From: Peribacillus acanthi
Lineage (GTDB): Bacteria > Bacillota > Bacilli > Bacillales > DSM-1321
Direction of reading: 5' to 3'
Assembly: GCF_003073175.1 (NCBI RefSeq)
Contig: NZ_QBBX01000013.1
Span: forward strand, 30,984 to 94,983
Length of the DNA stretch: 64,000 bases
This document shows positions 28,701 through 37,384 of this stretch, piece by piece (the first letter of the stretch is position 1; the number at the start of each line of letters is the position of its first letter). Below the pieces are notes generated by a model. It worked only from the letters and a program-made list of their open reading frames with translations, was not told the origin of the DNA and searched no databases. Position numbers and translations under genes: made by a program.

Positions 28701-29003
28701 GTCACATTTGCAGAAAATGGGGTGGAAGCCATTAAAGCCCTAACGGAAGCGCCGATCTATGATGTCGTGTTAATGGATATCATGATGCCTGAAATGGATG
28801 GGTACGAAACGATTCGTAGACTACGACAACATCCAGAATTCCATAGCCTGCCGATCATCGCATTAACGGCAAAGGCGATGAAGGAAGACCGACTAAAATG
28901 CATTGAAGCCGGTGCATCCGATTATATCGTCAAACCCGTGGACACGGACCAACTGATGTCCCTGATCCGGGTATGGTTATACCCTAAAGATACGGGAAGG
29001 TGA
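25737..29003 (+). CDS. Hybrid sensor histidine kinase (CHASE3-like/HAMP/GAF/HisKA/HATPase/REC/REC)
   Basis: A 1,088-residue membrane kinase preceded by a GTGGGGAG ribosome site. Two membrane helices (about 8-28 and 185-205) bracket an extracellular helical sensor. HAMP (about 206-260), a GAF domain (about 285-430) and a long glutamine/glutamate coiled coil follow. The phospho-accepting H550 lies in NMSHELRTPLNS. The ATPase domain has NLLSNAFKFT, DTGIGI and GGTGLGLSI. Two receivers close the protein, with D871 (LLDLGL) and D1014 (VLMDIMMPEMDGYE). The second receiver is canonical; the first is more diverged. Its stop overlaps the region of the next gene's ribosome site (cheR-like), so they form one operon with the c-di-GMP enzyme upstream. 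Confidence 0.94.
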   Translation: MKIKTKLVVGLSLLIILTLFLVGIGWYQLYSIQKNSDSLEKSYDTSILTFHIQRKIKDEAISIRNLVNFTEKDVIEKELAYLKKEQASVQRDISTLESMVSNVEQRVLVRDLKDKNDTFNKYLKEVTSLVEEGEHERAKTVILNNGYQLQEDFFNITNSITDSFEGNMNQSLSKMKTDFQRDMTISSILTLLVVIVGIGFLSKTVWDIVVRLNKVSTVMKNVANGQSDLTTRIDIQTHDEIDDVGASFNYLAESLELQMEKEQTLSKTNQEQAWVNSNIAKITTDLSGMHQVEEISKTFLSVIVPLLDACQAAFFIKDEVGMEPVFHLHASYAYKERKHMKTTFSLGEGLIGQTALEKKPILLTDVPKDYINVQSGLGQSSPLTIYVLPVIFKGDVISVLEIASFVKFSPVQQSLIEELVNNLGIILDSTMGRIRLAKLLEESQTLMEELQVQSEELQSQQEELRATNEELEAQTQALRSSEEKLQYQQEELEQTNIELREKAEILEKQNRKLEITNLEVEQARISLEEKAQELTLSSRYKSEFLANMSHELRTPLNSLLILSKLLSDNHEGNLSEKQVEFSKTIYSSSCDLLNIINDILDLAKIESGKMELNVGPLDISDLAAFVDKSFRQMAIEKGIEFHIVADEALPNPFYSDDQRIQQVLKNLLSNAFKFTNHGKVQLDIRRTQRKGHQDALSFYITDTGIGIPKDKQDLTFEAFQQADGTTSRQFGGTGLGLSICRQISELLHGELTVESEERKGSTFIFTVPNLRELPMEIDVHPPSHQEVAATTETRQMEPALPISLFHEKDAETVADKTKEIKRILIVDDDVHQRNSLMELIGEMNVIIKAVSTGAEALEELKFRQFDCMLLDLGLRDTTGFQLLDVMVSNALHEKVDIFIYTGRNLTSKEELHLRRYVHTIIIKDSHSPQRLMDELGLYLNSGSDTSSEEKGTTLSRIGGLEGKKVLLVDDDVRNVYALSNVLELNGMEVTFAENGVEAIKALTEAPIYDVVLMDIMMPEMDGYETIRRLRQHPEFHSLPIIALTAKAMKEDRLKCIEAGASDYIVKPVDTDQLMSLIRVWLYPKDTGR

Positions 29004-29008
29004 TAAAG

Positions 29009-29848
29009 ATGGAGTCCACAACAGGGTACAAGGAAGACCTCGAGAAACTTGAAATCCATCTATTGCTTGAAGCCTTATATAGTTGGTACGGATTTGATTA
29101 CAGAAATTACGCTTATAGTTCCATCCGCCGCCGAATCTGGCATAGGGTGCATGCAGAAAAATTGACGACCATAAGCGGTCTCCATGAAAGAGTCCTGCAT
29201 GACCCCGCCTGTTTCAAGAGGTTGTTAGCTGATTTTTCCATCAATGTCACGGAAATGTTTAGGGATCCATCCTTTTTTGCGGATTTTAGGGAAAAGGTAG
29301 TCCCCCTCCTCAGGACCTATCCTTCCATACGGATTTGGCATGCAGGCTGCTCCACCGGCGAGGAAGTTTACTCGATGGCCATCCTGCTCAAAGAGGAAGG
29401 CTTGTATGAAAAAACCAAGATTTATGCCACGGATATTAATACAGAGGTATTGAAGGTGGCCAAATCCGGGTTGTATCCCATGGAACCGATGAGGAAATAT
29501 ACCAACAACTACATCCAAACGGGCGGAAAAAAAGCGTTCTCTGACTATTACCATGTAATAGGGAACAAGGTGCAATTCGATTCGTCTCTTCTAAAGAATG
29601 TGGTCTTTGCCCAACACAACCTGGTGACCGATGGTTCCTTCAATGAATTCAATGTCATCCTGTGTCGGAATGTCATGATTTATTTCAATAAAACGTTACA
29701 GAACATGGTTCATGACCTTTTTTACAATAGCCTATGCATGTTTGGGGTCATCGGGCTTGGAGACAAGGAAACCATTACCTACACGAAGCATAGTGATCGA
29801 TATGAAAGCATTTCAGAAAGACAAAAAATCTATAAGAAAATCAAGTGA
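29009..29848 (+). CDS. CheR-type protein-glutamate methyltransferase
   Basis: A 279-residue SAM-dependent methyltransferase of the CheR family. GGGAAGG (28994-29000) is 8 bases before ATG 29009. The N-terminal helical domain contains YAYSSIRRRIWHRV. The SAM site is WHAGCSTGEEVYS, the acidic ribose-binding loop YATDIN, and the catalytic-side motif VILCRNVMIYF. CheR enzymes methylate chemoreceptor glutamates. Here it is encoded directly behind a hybrid kinase with no chemoreceptor or CheB nearby, an arrangement known from stress-response signalling modules where CheR acts on a non-chemotaxis target. Confidence 0.93.
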   Translation: MESTTGYKEDLEKLEIHLLLEALYSWYGFDYRNYAYSSIRRRIWHRVHAEKLTTISGLHERVLHDPACFKRLLADFSINVTEMFRDPSFFADFREKVVPLLRTYPSIRIWHAGCSTGEEVYSMAILLKEEGLYEKTKIYATDINTEVLKVAKSGLYPMEPMRKYTNNYIQTGGKKAFSDYYHVIGNKVQFDSSLLKNVVFAQHNLVTDGSFNEFNVILCRNVMIYFNKTLQNMVHDLFYNSLCMFGVIGLGDKETITYTKHSDRYESISERQKIYKKIK

Positions 29849-29868
29849 TTTCCATCAAACAAAAAAAT

Positions 29869-29892
29869 CTGGGCAAATGCCCAGTTTTTTTT
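29869..29892 (+). terminator. Terminator after the CheR-type gene
   Basis: CTGGGC (29869-29874) pairs with GCCCAG (29879-29884), followed by eight T. Confidence 0.88.
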
Positions 29893-30059
29893 GTCTATTA
29901 AACTAGTAAAACGCGTATTATCGCTTCCTATAGGAAGGTCTTCCTATAAAAATATGTATAAATAAGAACAAAATAAGAAGCATTGGTGATATGAGAATAG
30001 TTGCATTTGTTAGAAAATGATAGTAGAGGATATTATCACTATCTACATGTTGGAAACGC

Positions 30060-30305
30060 ATGCAATGGTTCTCTGATCTTTCACCTGATTTCATCAAGAC
30101 AGACCATATTTTATCGAGAGGATTACATGCTTCCAAACAAAAGCAGGATCTTATCATGATTCTTGCTCAGTATTCAAAGAACAAATTCCAATTGATTTTG
30201 GATAGAATGGAACAAACCATCGATATGGCCCAGGCAAGAATGCTGCGTGTCAACCTGATTCAAGGAATCGTAAGGTATCCAACGAAAGCGGGGTGGACTC
30301 AATGA
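30060..30305 (+). pseudogene. Remnant of an EAL-domain protein
   Basis: Eighty-one residues resembling the middle of an EAL phosphodiesterase domain (SPDFIKTDHILSRGLHASKQ corresponds to the family's PDfiKiD...rgI stretch). The catalytic EAL motif, the DDFG motif and the C-terminal half are all missing. The lysine and aspartate of KID are present as KTD. There is no ribosome site. It overlaps the first bases of the next gene. It most likely marks deletion of a former c-di-GMP phosphodiesterase in this signalling cluster. Confidence 0.6.
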
Positions 30306-31030
30306 AAAAAATCAACGTTCTCATTGCCGATGACGACCAGGCTTCAAGATTCATTCTCTCTCAATTCACGCGACTGATTCCTGACTATGAAATCGTAGGA
30401 GAAGCAGGGGATGGCGAAGAAATGATAAAACTAGCACTCAAGGAAAAACCCGACCTAGTACTGGTAGACATCAACATGCCCTACCTAAATGGCTTTGAAG
30501 CCGTGAGAAAATGTCTGGAAAGCCTACCTTCCTTACAGGTCATCTTCACAACCGGGCATGATGATTTAGCCGTGGAAGCTTTTAACATTTCGGCCGTCGA
30601 CTATCTGGTCAAACCGATTGAAAGGTTTCGCTTATTCACCGCTTTGGAAAAAGCCAAAAAAATGATCAGCTTGCAGAGAAGAGCATTAGCAGAAGGAAAT
30701 AACAAGTTTAAACGATTATCGATTAAAACGAATCATTCCTTGCTCTATCTGCCACTTGAAGACATTTTCTATATCGAAAGAGACGGAAAGAAATCCATCC
30801 TTCACACGAGTCACGGCAAGTATGAAACATCTGAATCCCTCCAGGAGTTAGGAGAGAGATTACCCAGCTACTTCTATAAGTCCCATCGATCCTACCTTGT
30901 GAATTTAAAGAAAATCGTCCGAATCGAATCGTTCGGAGAAACGTTTCTTGCTTTTTTCAACGCAGAAGATCTCGTTGCTCATATTTCCAAGTTAAAGATC
31001 AACGATGTTTATGTTTTAATGGGCACGTAA
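30302..31030 (+). CDS. LytTR-family response regulator
   Basis: A 242-residue regulator with an N-terminal receiver (DDD at about 9-11, phospho-acceptor D in LVLVDINMPYLNG, K in VKPIE) and a C-terminal LytTR DNA-binding domain (IEFYIERDGKK-like block DIFYIERDGKKS, YFYKSHRSYLVNL). The ATG at 30302 is preferred over GTG 30293 because GGGTGG at 30291-30296 precedes it. It is closely similar in layout to the regulator at 61662-62396 in the second signalling block. The probable upstream kinase is the hybrid kinase of the same cluster or one elsewhere. Confidence 0.93.
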   Translation: MKKINVLIADDDQASRFILSQFTRLIPDYEIVGEAGDGEEMIKLALKEKPDLVLVDINMPYLNGFEAVRKCLESLPSLQVIFTTGHDDLAVEAFNISAVDYLVKPIERFRLFTALEKAKKMISLQRRALAEGNNKFKRLSIKTNHSLLYLPLEDIFYIERDGKKSILHTSHGKYETSESLQELGERLPSYFYKSHRSYLVNLKKIVRIESFGETFLAFFNAEDLVAHISKLKINDVYVLMGT

Positions 31031-31044
31031 TTCTAAATATTGAG

Positions 31045-31076
31045 ACGATAATCCTTGAACGATTATCGTTTTTTTA
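31045..31076 (+). terminator. Terminator of the LytTR regulator gene
   Basis: ACGATAATC (31045-31053) pairs with GATTATCGT (31061-31069), followed by a run of T. Confidence 0.88.
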
Positions 31077-31226
31077 TTGAGATACAATCTTATGTCTCCA
31101 TGCAAAAAAAGCAGGGTTAGGTCGTCGTGGGTATCGTTGAGTTTAATTGCGGGAGAGTCCGGTCAAGAAGGAAATGAGGAATTACCATAGAATTTGTAAG
31201 GATAAGACGTAGAAGAGGAGATCAAA

Positions 31227-31475
31227 ATGAAACTCAAATACTTCATACTACTATTTAGTTTTTTTTGCACTTTGGTTGGTGGGGGCATATTACAAATTGA
31301 GTCTATAAAAGCTGATGAGCTGGCACAATTTGAAGATAGTATTCAAACCGCAAAAAAAGCGCTCAATTTACAAATCATACAATCCCTATATTTTCCTATT
31401 TTAGTGAGCAGTCATCTCCTATTTTTACTTCTTTTTATTTACAAGGACAAGGTATCCTGTGCAACTACCCGATAA
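31227..31475 (+). CDS. Small membrane protein
   Basis: Eighty-two residues, preceded by AGAAGAGGAG. One membrane helix or uncleaved signal lies near the N-terminus (LLFSFFCTLVGGGIL) and a second hydrophobic stretch lies near the C-terminus (FPILVSSHLLFLLLFIY), with a short charged segment between. No family recognised. The next gene is another small membrane protein 46 bases downstream, so the two may be co-expressed. Confidence 0.65.
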   Translation: MKLKYFILLFSFFCTLVGGGILQIESIKADELAQFEDSIQTAKKALNLQIIQSLYFPILVSSHLLFLLLFIYKDKVSCATTR

Positions 31476-31521
31476 AACCTAATTATAAAAAGAAATCATA
31501 GTTCAAGGTAGGAGTGATGAT

Positions 31522-31722
31522 ATGTCCAAATATATTCGAATCTTCTTTTTCACTGTCCTAGTAAGTGCAATTCTCTTTTTCCTATTTCGTTCAGTATTGA
31601 TGGGTGGGGGAAATCCAGCAGAGGAAGCAGTGTACACCATAGGAACCATCCTTATTATTCTACTTTCGTTTTTAATTTCCCAAATCTACTATGTGATACA
31701 TTTGATTCAGAAGAAAAGATGA
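31522..31722 (+). CDS. Small membrane protein
   Basis: Sixty-six residues with AGGAGTGATG ahead of the ATG. Two membrane helices (about 7-24 and 38-58) are separated by a short glycine-rich loop (MGGGNPAEEA). The C-terminus is basic (IQKKR), placing both termini in the cytoplasm. No family recognised. Confidence 0.68.
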   Translation: MSKYIRIFFFTVLVSAILFFLFRSVLMGGGNPAEEAVYTIGTILIILLSFLISQIYYVIHLIQKKR

Positions 31723-31786
31723 TGGCCTACTGGTGTTTTCAATGGTTCAAAAGAAAACTCGCTATCTCGTGTGATAGTATGAAAAA

Positions 31787-31822
31787 CACCAGTAATTCAG
31801 GAAAATCCCTGCATTACTGGTG
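31787..31822 (-). terminator. Terminator of the ydhK-like gene
   Basis: CACCAGTAAT (31787-31796) pairs with ATTACTGGTG (31813-31822) with further pairing inside; read on the minus strand it is followed by TTTTTC. Confidence 0.82.
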
Positions 31823-31837
31823 ATTGATCGTCAATTT

Positions 31838-32434
31838 TTATTGTGCTGAAAGTTCACTTTCTGTCACCCATTTATGATTGGTTACTTTTTCTCCGCCAGT
31901 GGTTGGAGTGAAATCAACCATATAAACGGTCGTTTGCTCGGCTGAATCGATTACCGCCGTTGTACCCTTCATGCCTTCCATATGGTCAGCCTCAACCACT
32001 ACTTCATCACCAGGTTTATATGGCGTATCCTTAACATTTTTAATTTCTTCATGGATTATCCATTTGTGATTGGTAACCCTTTCTCCACCAGTCGTTGGAT
32101 CATAAGAGATAGTATAAACTGTTGTATCAAACGCACCCACAACGGTTGCTTCTGCACCTTTCATGCCTTCCATATGGTCATCCTTAATAACGGCTTTACT
32201 TCCCACTTTGAACGTTGGGTTTTCAGCATTATTTAATCCTTTTGGAATCTCACCTGAACCCGAATGATCCATACCTGCATGTCCGCCGTGTCCTTCATCC
32301 TTTTCACGTTCTGTGTTCACATTCTGATTTCCATCACCTCTTTGCTGCTCTCCATTGTCATTGGAACACGCTCCTAACACTATACCTAGCACCATAGTCA
32401 GACAAAACAAAAGGATTCGTTTCATTTTCATCAT
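31838..32434 (-). CDS. ydhK: YdhK-like lipoprotein with two DUF1541 repeats
   Basis: A 198-residue lipoprotein. GGAGG lies 5 bases before the ATG at 32434, so the upstream frame start at 32446 is not used. The signal peptide ends in the lipobox LGAC, followed by a histidine/glycine-rich linker (GHGGHAGMDHSG) that could bind metal. Two tandem DUF1541 repeats of about 60 residues follow, each with an HMEGMKGA/T block and TTGGE.VTNHKW. YdhK of B. subtilis has the same layout; its role is uncertain, with copper or cell-envelope stress suggested by the Met/His content. A two-component system lies immediately upstream on the same strand and is its likely regulator. Confidence 0.88.
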   Translation of the reverse strand: MMKMKRILLFCLTMVLGIVLGACSNDNGEQQRGDGNQNVNTEREKDEGHGGHAGMDHSGSGEIPKGLNNAENPTFKVGSKAVIKDDHMEGMKGAEATVVGAFDTTVYTISYDPTTGGERVTNHKWIIHEEIKNVKDTPYKPGDEVVVEADHMEGMKGTTAVIDSAEQTTVYMVDFTPTTGGEKVTNHKWVTESELSAQ

Positions 32435-32673
32435 GCTTACCTCCATATTTTTTATTACCCTCTACGTTACAATAAAAATGTGCAGAATTTATGCAAAATG
32501 AACAGATTTTTACCTTGTTTCTAATTTCTCCCCCTCATCTTGGAAAAAATATAAACCGGTATCTGATTTTTGAATTAGGGGTTTCCTATGCTAGTATATC
32601 CTGCTGCTAAATAGTGAAGTCCGATTCACTATAAAAGAAGCTAGTGGTTATTAGTGTTTCGGCATAACCGCTG

Positions 32674-33360
32674 TCATTTTTCACTATCAGAACTCCATTT
32701 ATATCCGACTCCCCAAACGGTTTTAAGATACTCGTCCACTGGAAAACCAACTTGACGAAGTTTATCCCTTACATTCCGAATATGGGAATCAATGGTTCGG
32801 TCTTCTACATCGGACTTGAAATTCCATATGGTAGATAGTAAATGATCCCTAGTAAACACTTTATTTGGGTGACTGATCAATAGCTCTAATAGAGAAAATT
32901 CTTTCGGTGTTAATGATATTCTCTGTGTTTTAAAGGTACATTCAAAGGCCGTTCTGTCTAAAACTAAGCCTTTAAATCTCCGAACTTCCTCCTTATCATT
33001 CTTCGCCCTTCGCATAACCGCTGTTATTCTAGCTACCAATTCTTCTTCGTTAAATGGCTTGGTAATATAGTCATCTGCACCCAATCTTAATCCTTTTACG
33101 ATGTCCTCTTTATCATCTCTTGCTGTAAGCATGATAATAGGGACATCTGAGAATTCACGGATGTTCTTACATGTTTGCCAGCCATCCATATCAGGCATCA
33201 TTATATCCAAAATTACCAGGTCTGCATGTTCCGTCTCCAAAAATGAGATGGCATCCTTACCCGCCTGTTTCTTAATACACTTGAATCCAGTGGGAACCAT
33301 ATTTAATTCTAAAAGATCTAGCATTCTTTTTTCATCATCCACTAGTAAAACCGTTTTCAT
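32674..33360 (-). CDS. OmpR-family response regulator
   Basis: A 228-residue regulator with a receiver (VDDEKRM at the N-terminus, phospho-acceptor D in LVILDIMMPDMDGW, K in TKPFNEEE) and a winged-helix DNA-binding domain (LTPKEFSLLELLISHP, VEDRTIDSHIRNVRDKL). AAGGAG precedes the ATG inside the kinase gene, and the two genes overlap by 26 bases, so they are translationally coupled. The ydhK-like lipoprotein gene downstream (about 230 bases on) is a plausible target. Confidence 0.94.
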   Translation of the reverse strand: MKTVLLVDDEKRMLDLLELNMVPTGFKCIKKQAGKDAISFLETEHADLVILDIMMPDMDGWQTCKNIREFSDVPIIMLTARDDKEDIVKGLRLGADDYITKPFNEEELVARITAVMRRAKNDKEEVRRFKGLVLDRTAFECTFKTQRISLTPKEFSLLELLISHPNKVFTRDHLLSTIWNFKSDVEDRTIDSHIRNVRDKLRQVGFPVDEYLKTVWGVGYKWSSDSEK

Positions 33361-34729
33361 CGAATTGCTCCTTCAATACAATGTTAAAACACGTACCCTC
33401 TCTAGGCTTACTTTCAACGAAAATGGTGCCATGATGAGCTTCCACTAACTCCTTAACAATGGCTAAACCCAAGCCAAATCCACCAGTGGCTCTTGAACGG
33501 GATTTTTCTACCCGATAGAAACGATCAAACACATAAGGTAAATCCTCATGCTGAATTCCTATTCCCTCATCTTTAATAATGAGATGAATGTTTCTTTCCA
33601 TTTTGTAAGCCTGTATCAGAGTGGTTGTATTTTCATCTGAATACTTAAGTGCATTATCTAATAGGTTTAGTAATACTTGATCAAAACGTTTGGGGTCGAC
33701 TGAAAAACATTCATCCATCTGACAGTCTACCTTTAATTGAATTTGTTTTTCTTTAAACGCAGGTAAAACCCTCTCATAAATCACTTGTAAATATGAAGCA
33801 ATATTAATTCTTTCCTTCTTGATGGTAAACGCATTTTGATCCAATCTTGCCAACTGAAATAATTCCTTGATGAGCTGGCTAAGATGTTGGGACTCTTCAT
33901 GAATAATATTGAAATAATGGATTCTCTCCTGGTCTTCAAGTGAAGGTCTTCTACCCATATTAGAGTAGCCTAAAATATAGGTTAATGGCGTTCTTAATTC
34001 ATGAGACACACTAGCTAAAAATTCGTTTCTTTCCTTCTTTAAATGATTTAAGTCACTGGCTAAAGTTTGTATGGCTTTTGACAACTCACCAATTTCATCT
34101 TTTGATAGATGAGGTAGGGATACAGAGAAGTCACCTTTACTCAATTTCTTCGTAGCTTCTTTCATGACAATTAGTGGCTTTGTAAGAGCTCTTGATAAAA
34201 AGAAAATCGTTACCAATAGTAAAAACAGGATTAATACTGAAGCAATAATAAAGTGTTGATTGAGCTGGGAAATCATCGTTTGGACCTGCTCCGTACTTTT
34301 AAACATATAAACATACCCTTTGTTCTCATTTCCTGCATCGAAAGGAGAGACTGTGGCTATATATTTTTCTCCATGTAAATCCGATTGCAAAATCCGTCCG
34401 TTTCTCGGCACATCATGAAGAGGTTCGTTTATGATTTTTTTTATACTTTGATCGACAATACCAGAGGAGAGAATGATTTTCCCCTGGGTATCTTCAATTA
34501 CCACTTCCGTATCCGTTTTCGATTCCATTAGTGCGATATGGTGAAGAGTAGAAGGTTCGGATGAAATCTCCAACACCTCTCGATGACTATTCCCCCTTGC
34601 ATGAAGCGAATTAAGCTCTTGCATCGTACGAGAATGAATCACGTGGCGATGTAAGTAAACCATGGAAGAGGTTTCAATGATAAGAATACAGACAAAAAAC
34701 CATAACCCTAATTTTAGAGAAATTTTCAT
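33335..34729 (-). CDS. Sensor histidine kinase partner of the OmpR regulator
   Basis: A 464-residue membrane kinase; AGGTG is 6 bases before ATG 34729, preferred over GTG 34738. Two membrane helices (about 5-24 and 155-177) flank an extracytoplasmic sensor of about 130 residues. HAMP follows, then HisKA with the phospho-histidine in SVSHELRTPLTY, and an ATPase domain with LLDNALKYS, DEGIGIQ and GGFGLGLAIVKE. The signal is unknown; its position next to a Met/His-rich YdhK-like lipoprotein makes metal or envelope stress a reasonable guess. Confidence 0.93.
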   Translation of the reverse strand: MKISLKLGLWFFVCILIIETSSMVYLHRHVIHSRTMQELNSLHARGNSHREVLEISSEPSTLHHIALMESKTDTEVVIEDTQGKIILSSGIVDQSIKKIINEPLHDVPRNGRILQSDLHGEKYIATVSPFDAGNENKGYVYMFKSTEQVQTMISQLNQHFIIASVLILFLLLVTIFFLSRALTKPLIVMKEATKKLSKGDFSVSLPHLSKDEIGELSKAIQTLASDLNHLKKERNEFLASVSHELRTPLTYILGYSNMGRRPSLEDQERIHYFNIIHEESQHLSQLIKELFQLARLDQNAFTIKKERINIASYLQVIYERVLPAFKEKQIQLKVDCQMDECFSVDPKRFDQVLLNLLDNALKYSDENTTTLIQAYKMERNIHLIIKDEGIGIQHEDLPYVFDRFYRVEKSRSRATGGFGLGLAIVKELVEAHHGTIFVESKPREGTCFNIVLKEQFDENGFTSG

Positions 34730-34944
34730 GTGAATCACCTAGTTCTATTTTATAGGAAACATATGAAGAAAGTATGCAGATTGTGAACATTGTACATTTT
34801 GCACTCCACAATACAATTAACCCACATATTATAACGGACAGATAAAACGAGAAGCGCAACATTATAGTAACTTTAAAGAAGGATAATTTGTAAGTAACTG
34901 GAATATATACATTGATCAGGATCTTTTCATAAGAGGTGAAGTAC

Positions 34945-35468
34945 ATGTATATAAGAAGAGCTCTTTTAACCGATGGGAAAGATATTGCAAGAGTACATGT
35001 GGATAAGTTTGGAAATCGACTTATAAAAATATCATTCCAGATGAGTTCTTAGAGAAATTATCATACGACCAACGAACGGATCTGTGGAACCGTACTATCT
35101 AAAAAGAGGGTCATGATGTTTTTGTCACAGAAAATAATGTGGGAGAAATTGTGGGATTTGCTAATTGTGGAAAAAGAGAGAGTAATAATATCGATCATTC
35201 TGGTGACTTAACATCTATTTATCTCCTTAAAGAATAGCTTGGAACAGGTGTTGGAAAGCAACTTTCCCAACGCCTTTTTATTCAATTTAAAGAACTAGGC
35301 TTCAATAGGATCTTTGTTGGAGTTTTAGAAGAAAATAATACACGTTATTTCTATGAGTATTATGGGGCTAAATTCAGTAGGTCGGAAAAAATAACAAGTG
35401 CAGGTGCTGAACTGAAACTTCTCATATACGAATGGGATAACCTTAACGATGTCTTCTCTAACTTCTGA
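34945..35468 (+). pseudogene. GNAT-family N-acetyltransferase pseudogene
   Basis: GAGGTGAAG precedes an ATG at 34945. Translation gives MYIRRALLTDGKDIARVHVD, then the reading frame shifts near 35005-35010, and stop codons interrupt at about 35099 and 35235. Conserved GNAT features survive in the pieces: EIVGFANCGK, LGTGVGKQLSQRLF (the acetyl-CoA loop) and RYFYEYYGAKF. One frameshift plus two stops make it non-functional. Confidence 0.82.
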
Positions 35469-35612
35469 CAAATTGGAGTAATTTGAGCTTACTAGGGCGG
35501 TGATTACATTATCGCATTCGTCTCTTAATCTGAATTAAATAAGACTACCCCTGATATGGAAAGAAGGTAGTCAAAGACAGGATCCGCAAAGCGTTTACCC
35601 TAATCAAATAAT

Positions 35613-35795
35613 TTAGTTATTATCCGCCTTCGGTTTCTTTTCGTAATCAGGAACTAAAAAAGGCCCAATAAAGAATAATGCAGTCCCCATCCAGCGGATG
35701 TACAACCATTCAGGATTTAGAAACTGAAGATGAATGATAACGATTAAAGCACCCAAAAAGGTAAGAAATATACCTAGCCTTTTCCTTGAAATCAT
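35613..35795 (-). CDS. Small membrane protein
   Basis: Sixty residues with a strong AGGAGG site before the ATG. Two membrane helices (about 7-24 and 35-50) and a basic C-terminus (YEKKPKADNN). No family recognised. It stands alone, transcribed against its neighbours. Confidence 0.72.
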   Translation of the reverse strand: MISRKRLGIFLTFLGALIVIIHLQFLNPEWLYIRWMGTALFFIGPFLVPDYEKKPKADNN

Positions 35796-35955
35796 CTTGG
35801 TCCTCCTACTAATTTGTAATATATCCCAATTTTAACAGATGACAGATATGTAGGAGTAAGTATTTGAAGAATCTAAATAAACTTTGTTAAGCAAACGGGA
35901 GTTTTGTGTAATAATTCCGTATCAATTTAAATAATAACGACCAAGGGGACTAAAG

Positions 35956-36393
35956 ATGCCTGAACCAAGTTTGAAATTAAAAAAGATATGGCTTGATGAT
36001 GACGAAAATTTCTTTGAGTTAAATTTAGATTTTTCTACTGATAATTGCAAAGTAAACATTGATATTTATACAGATAATGAAGAGCTAGAAGAATTAAGAA
36101 ACGGAGTAATGGAATTTTCGAACTTTAAACAAAAGGAATTTATATGGATTACTGGGGAAGATGTAGAAAATGCAAGTCATTTTCTATCTATGCGATGTTT
36201 TTTATATGGTAATCGAGGATATGTAGGAATTGAGGTAACTGCTGATAATAAGAATGCAAGTCCTTATAGTATGCGTGCGACCTTTTGTATTGTTACTATC
36301 CTTAGTCAATTAGATGATTTCACAAGAAAATTGGGAAGTTTTATTAAAGGTGAGATTAATGAGGTAGATAGCCTGATTCAAGCATTTGATTAA
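35956..36393 (+). CDS. Hypothetical soluble protein
   Basis: A 145-residue acidic protein with AAGGGG ahead of its ATG. It has an alternating beta pattern (VNIDIYTDNEELEEL, FIWITGEDVENASHF, RGYVGIEVTADN) and a C-terminal helix. The compact size and acidic charge resemble immunity-type or regulatory proteins, but no family was recognised. Confidence 0.65.
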   Translation: MPEPSLKLKKIWLDDDENFFELNLDFSTDNCKVNIDIYTDNEELEELRNGVMEFSNFKQKEFIWITGEDVENASHFLSMRCFLYGNRGYVGIEVTADNKNASPYSMRATFCIVTILSQLDDFTRKLGSFIKGEINEVDSLIQAFD

Positions 36394-36509
36394 GGAAAAC
36401 CATAAGACTCTTATAAAGCTACCGGCGGCAATAACTCAATTATGTTTTAGAGGTGAATACTACCTGTAAAAAGACCTGGGAGTTATTCCAATGATAGTAT
36501 CTGAAGCGT

Positions 36510-36827
36510 GACAACTATATAAAGAAGATAAACAAATTCAAGGCTATTCTCCTCAACCATAAAGGGAAAAAAAAGAGAAGTATATTTTAACACTAGATGT
36601 AGTATTTGGTTAAAAAGATACTTAGAAGAAAGAACAGATAATCAACAAGCTCTGTTTGTTACAATAAGAGCAACACATCGGATGGTTATGCTACTACATT
36701 AATTAATCATGGAGCACCTTTAGAAGTAATACAAAATTTACTGGGACATGAAAAGAGCGAAACAACTAGGGTGTACGCTTATCTAAGTGGACAATTAAGA
36801 CGTGAATTATATAAAAAGTTCTTTTAA
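36510..36827 (+). pseudogene. Tyrosine recombinase remnant
   Basis: A short N-terminal piece (QLYKEDKQIQGYSPQP) is followed, after a large deletion, by fragments of the catalytic end: FVTIRATHR, then GYATTLINHGAPLEVIQNLL, GHEKSETTRVYAYLSG with the second histidine and the tyrosine, and LRRELYKKFF before TAA. Most of the central domain is gone. Confidence 0.75.
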
Positions 36828-36836
36828 TTACTCAAG

Positions 36837-36858
36837 TGCTGCTATTGCAGCATTTTTT
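36837..36858 (+). terminator. Terminator after the recombinase remnant
   Basis: TGCTGC (36837-36842) pairs with GCAGCA (36847-36852), followed by six T. Confidence 0.8.
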
Positions 36859-36870
36859 ATTGAACTATCG

Positions 36871-36906
36871 GGGGCGGTGATCCAAGAAGGATTAATGCTC
36901 TTTTTT
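36871..36906 (+). repeat. Recurring GGCGGTGATCC hairpin, copy 1
   Basis: GGCGGTGATCC, AAGAA, GGATTAATGCTC then six T. It is one of four near-identical hairpins in 36.9-41.7 kb; others are at 37956, 41246 and 41652. It acts plausibly as a terminator. Confidence 0.6.
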
Positions 36907-37003
36907 GTTGAAGTTTTTATTGAGCTAAAGGCAGTTTAGTTCAACAAGATATTATCTATCATTTACCGAAATATGGTAAAATAGTTTCAGTGGAGGGACA
37001 CTT

Positions 37004-37288
37004 ATGAATTTAACGTTAAGTATATGGTCAGTAATCTTTTTCATTCTCGGTCTTCTTTCATTAAGCATGAAGTGGATATTTGAAGGTTATTATGAACCAG
37101 TTGTCCTTATAGGGCTTATATTCTTGATATTAGGAGTTATTTTTAGTTTCGCAGCAATTGCGAAACAAGAAAAAGGTAGGCTCAAATTAATATCGCTTTT
37201 CTCTATTTTCTTGATTCTATTTTTGATTACTTGGTTTGAACCAATTGATGTTACTCGTATGATGACTTGGCTGAAAAATATAATTTAA
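37004..37288 (+). CDS. Small membrane protein, three predicted helices
   Basis: Ninety-four residues; GTGGAGGG precedes the ATG. Three hydrophobic segments (about 7-23, 32-50 and 62-78) with basic residues between the second and third (AKQEKGRLK). No family recognised. A terminator follows. Confidence 0.68.
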   Translation: MNLTLSIWSVIFFILGLLSLSMKWIFEGYYEPVVLIGLIFLILGVIFSFAAIAKQEKGRLKLISLFSIFLILFLITWFEPIDVTRMMTWLKNII

Positions 37289-37306
37289 CCAACGCGTTTC
37301 ATTTCA

Positions 37307-37329
37307 GGCTGCCATTTCGGCAGCTTTTC
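37307..37329 (+). terminator. Terminator
   Basis: GCTGCC (37308-37313) pairs with GGCAGC (37319-37324) followed by TTTTC. Confidence 0.78.
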
Positions 37330-37384
37330 TTGTTAGACAAACGGGGTAGGATACTTCAATAATGACTCTTGGATAATATTAAAC

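Noticed and set aside
34674..34946. 90-codon minus-strand frame upstream of the sensor kinase
   Set aside because: It overlaps the kinase start and the GNAT pseudogene start, has no ribosome site, and looks like AT-rich noise.
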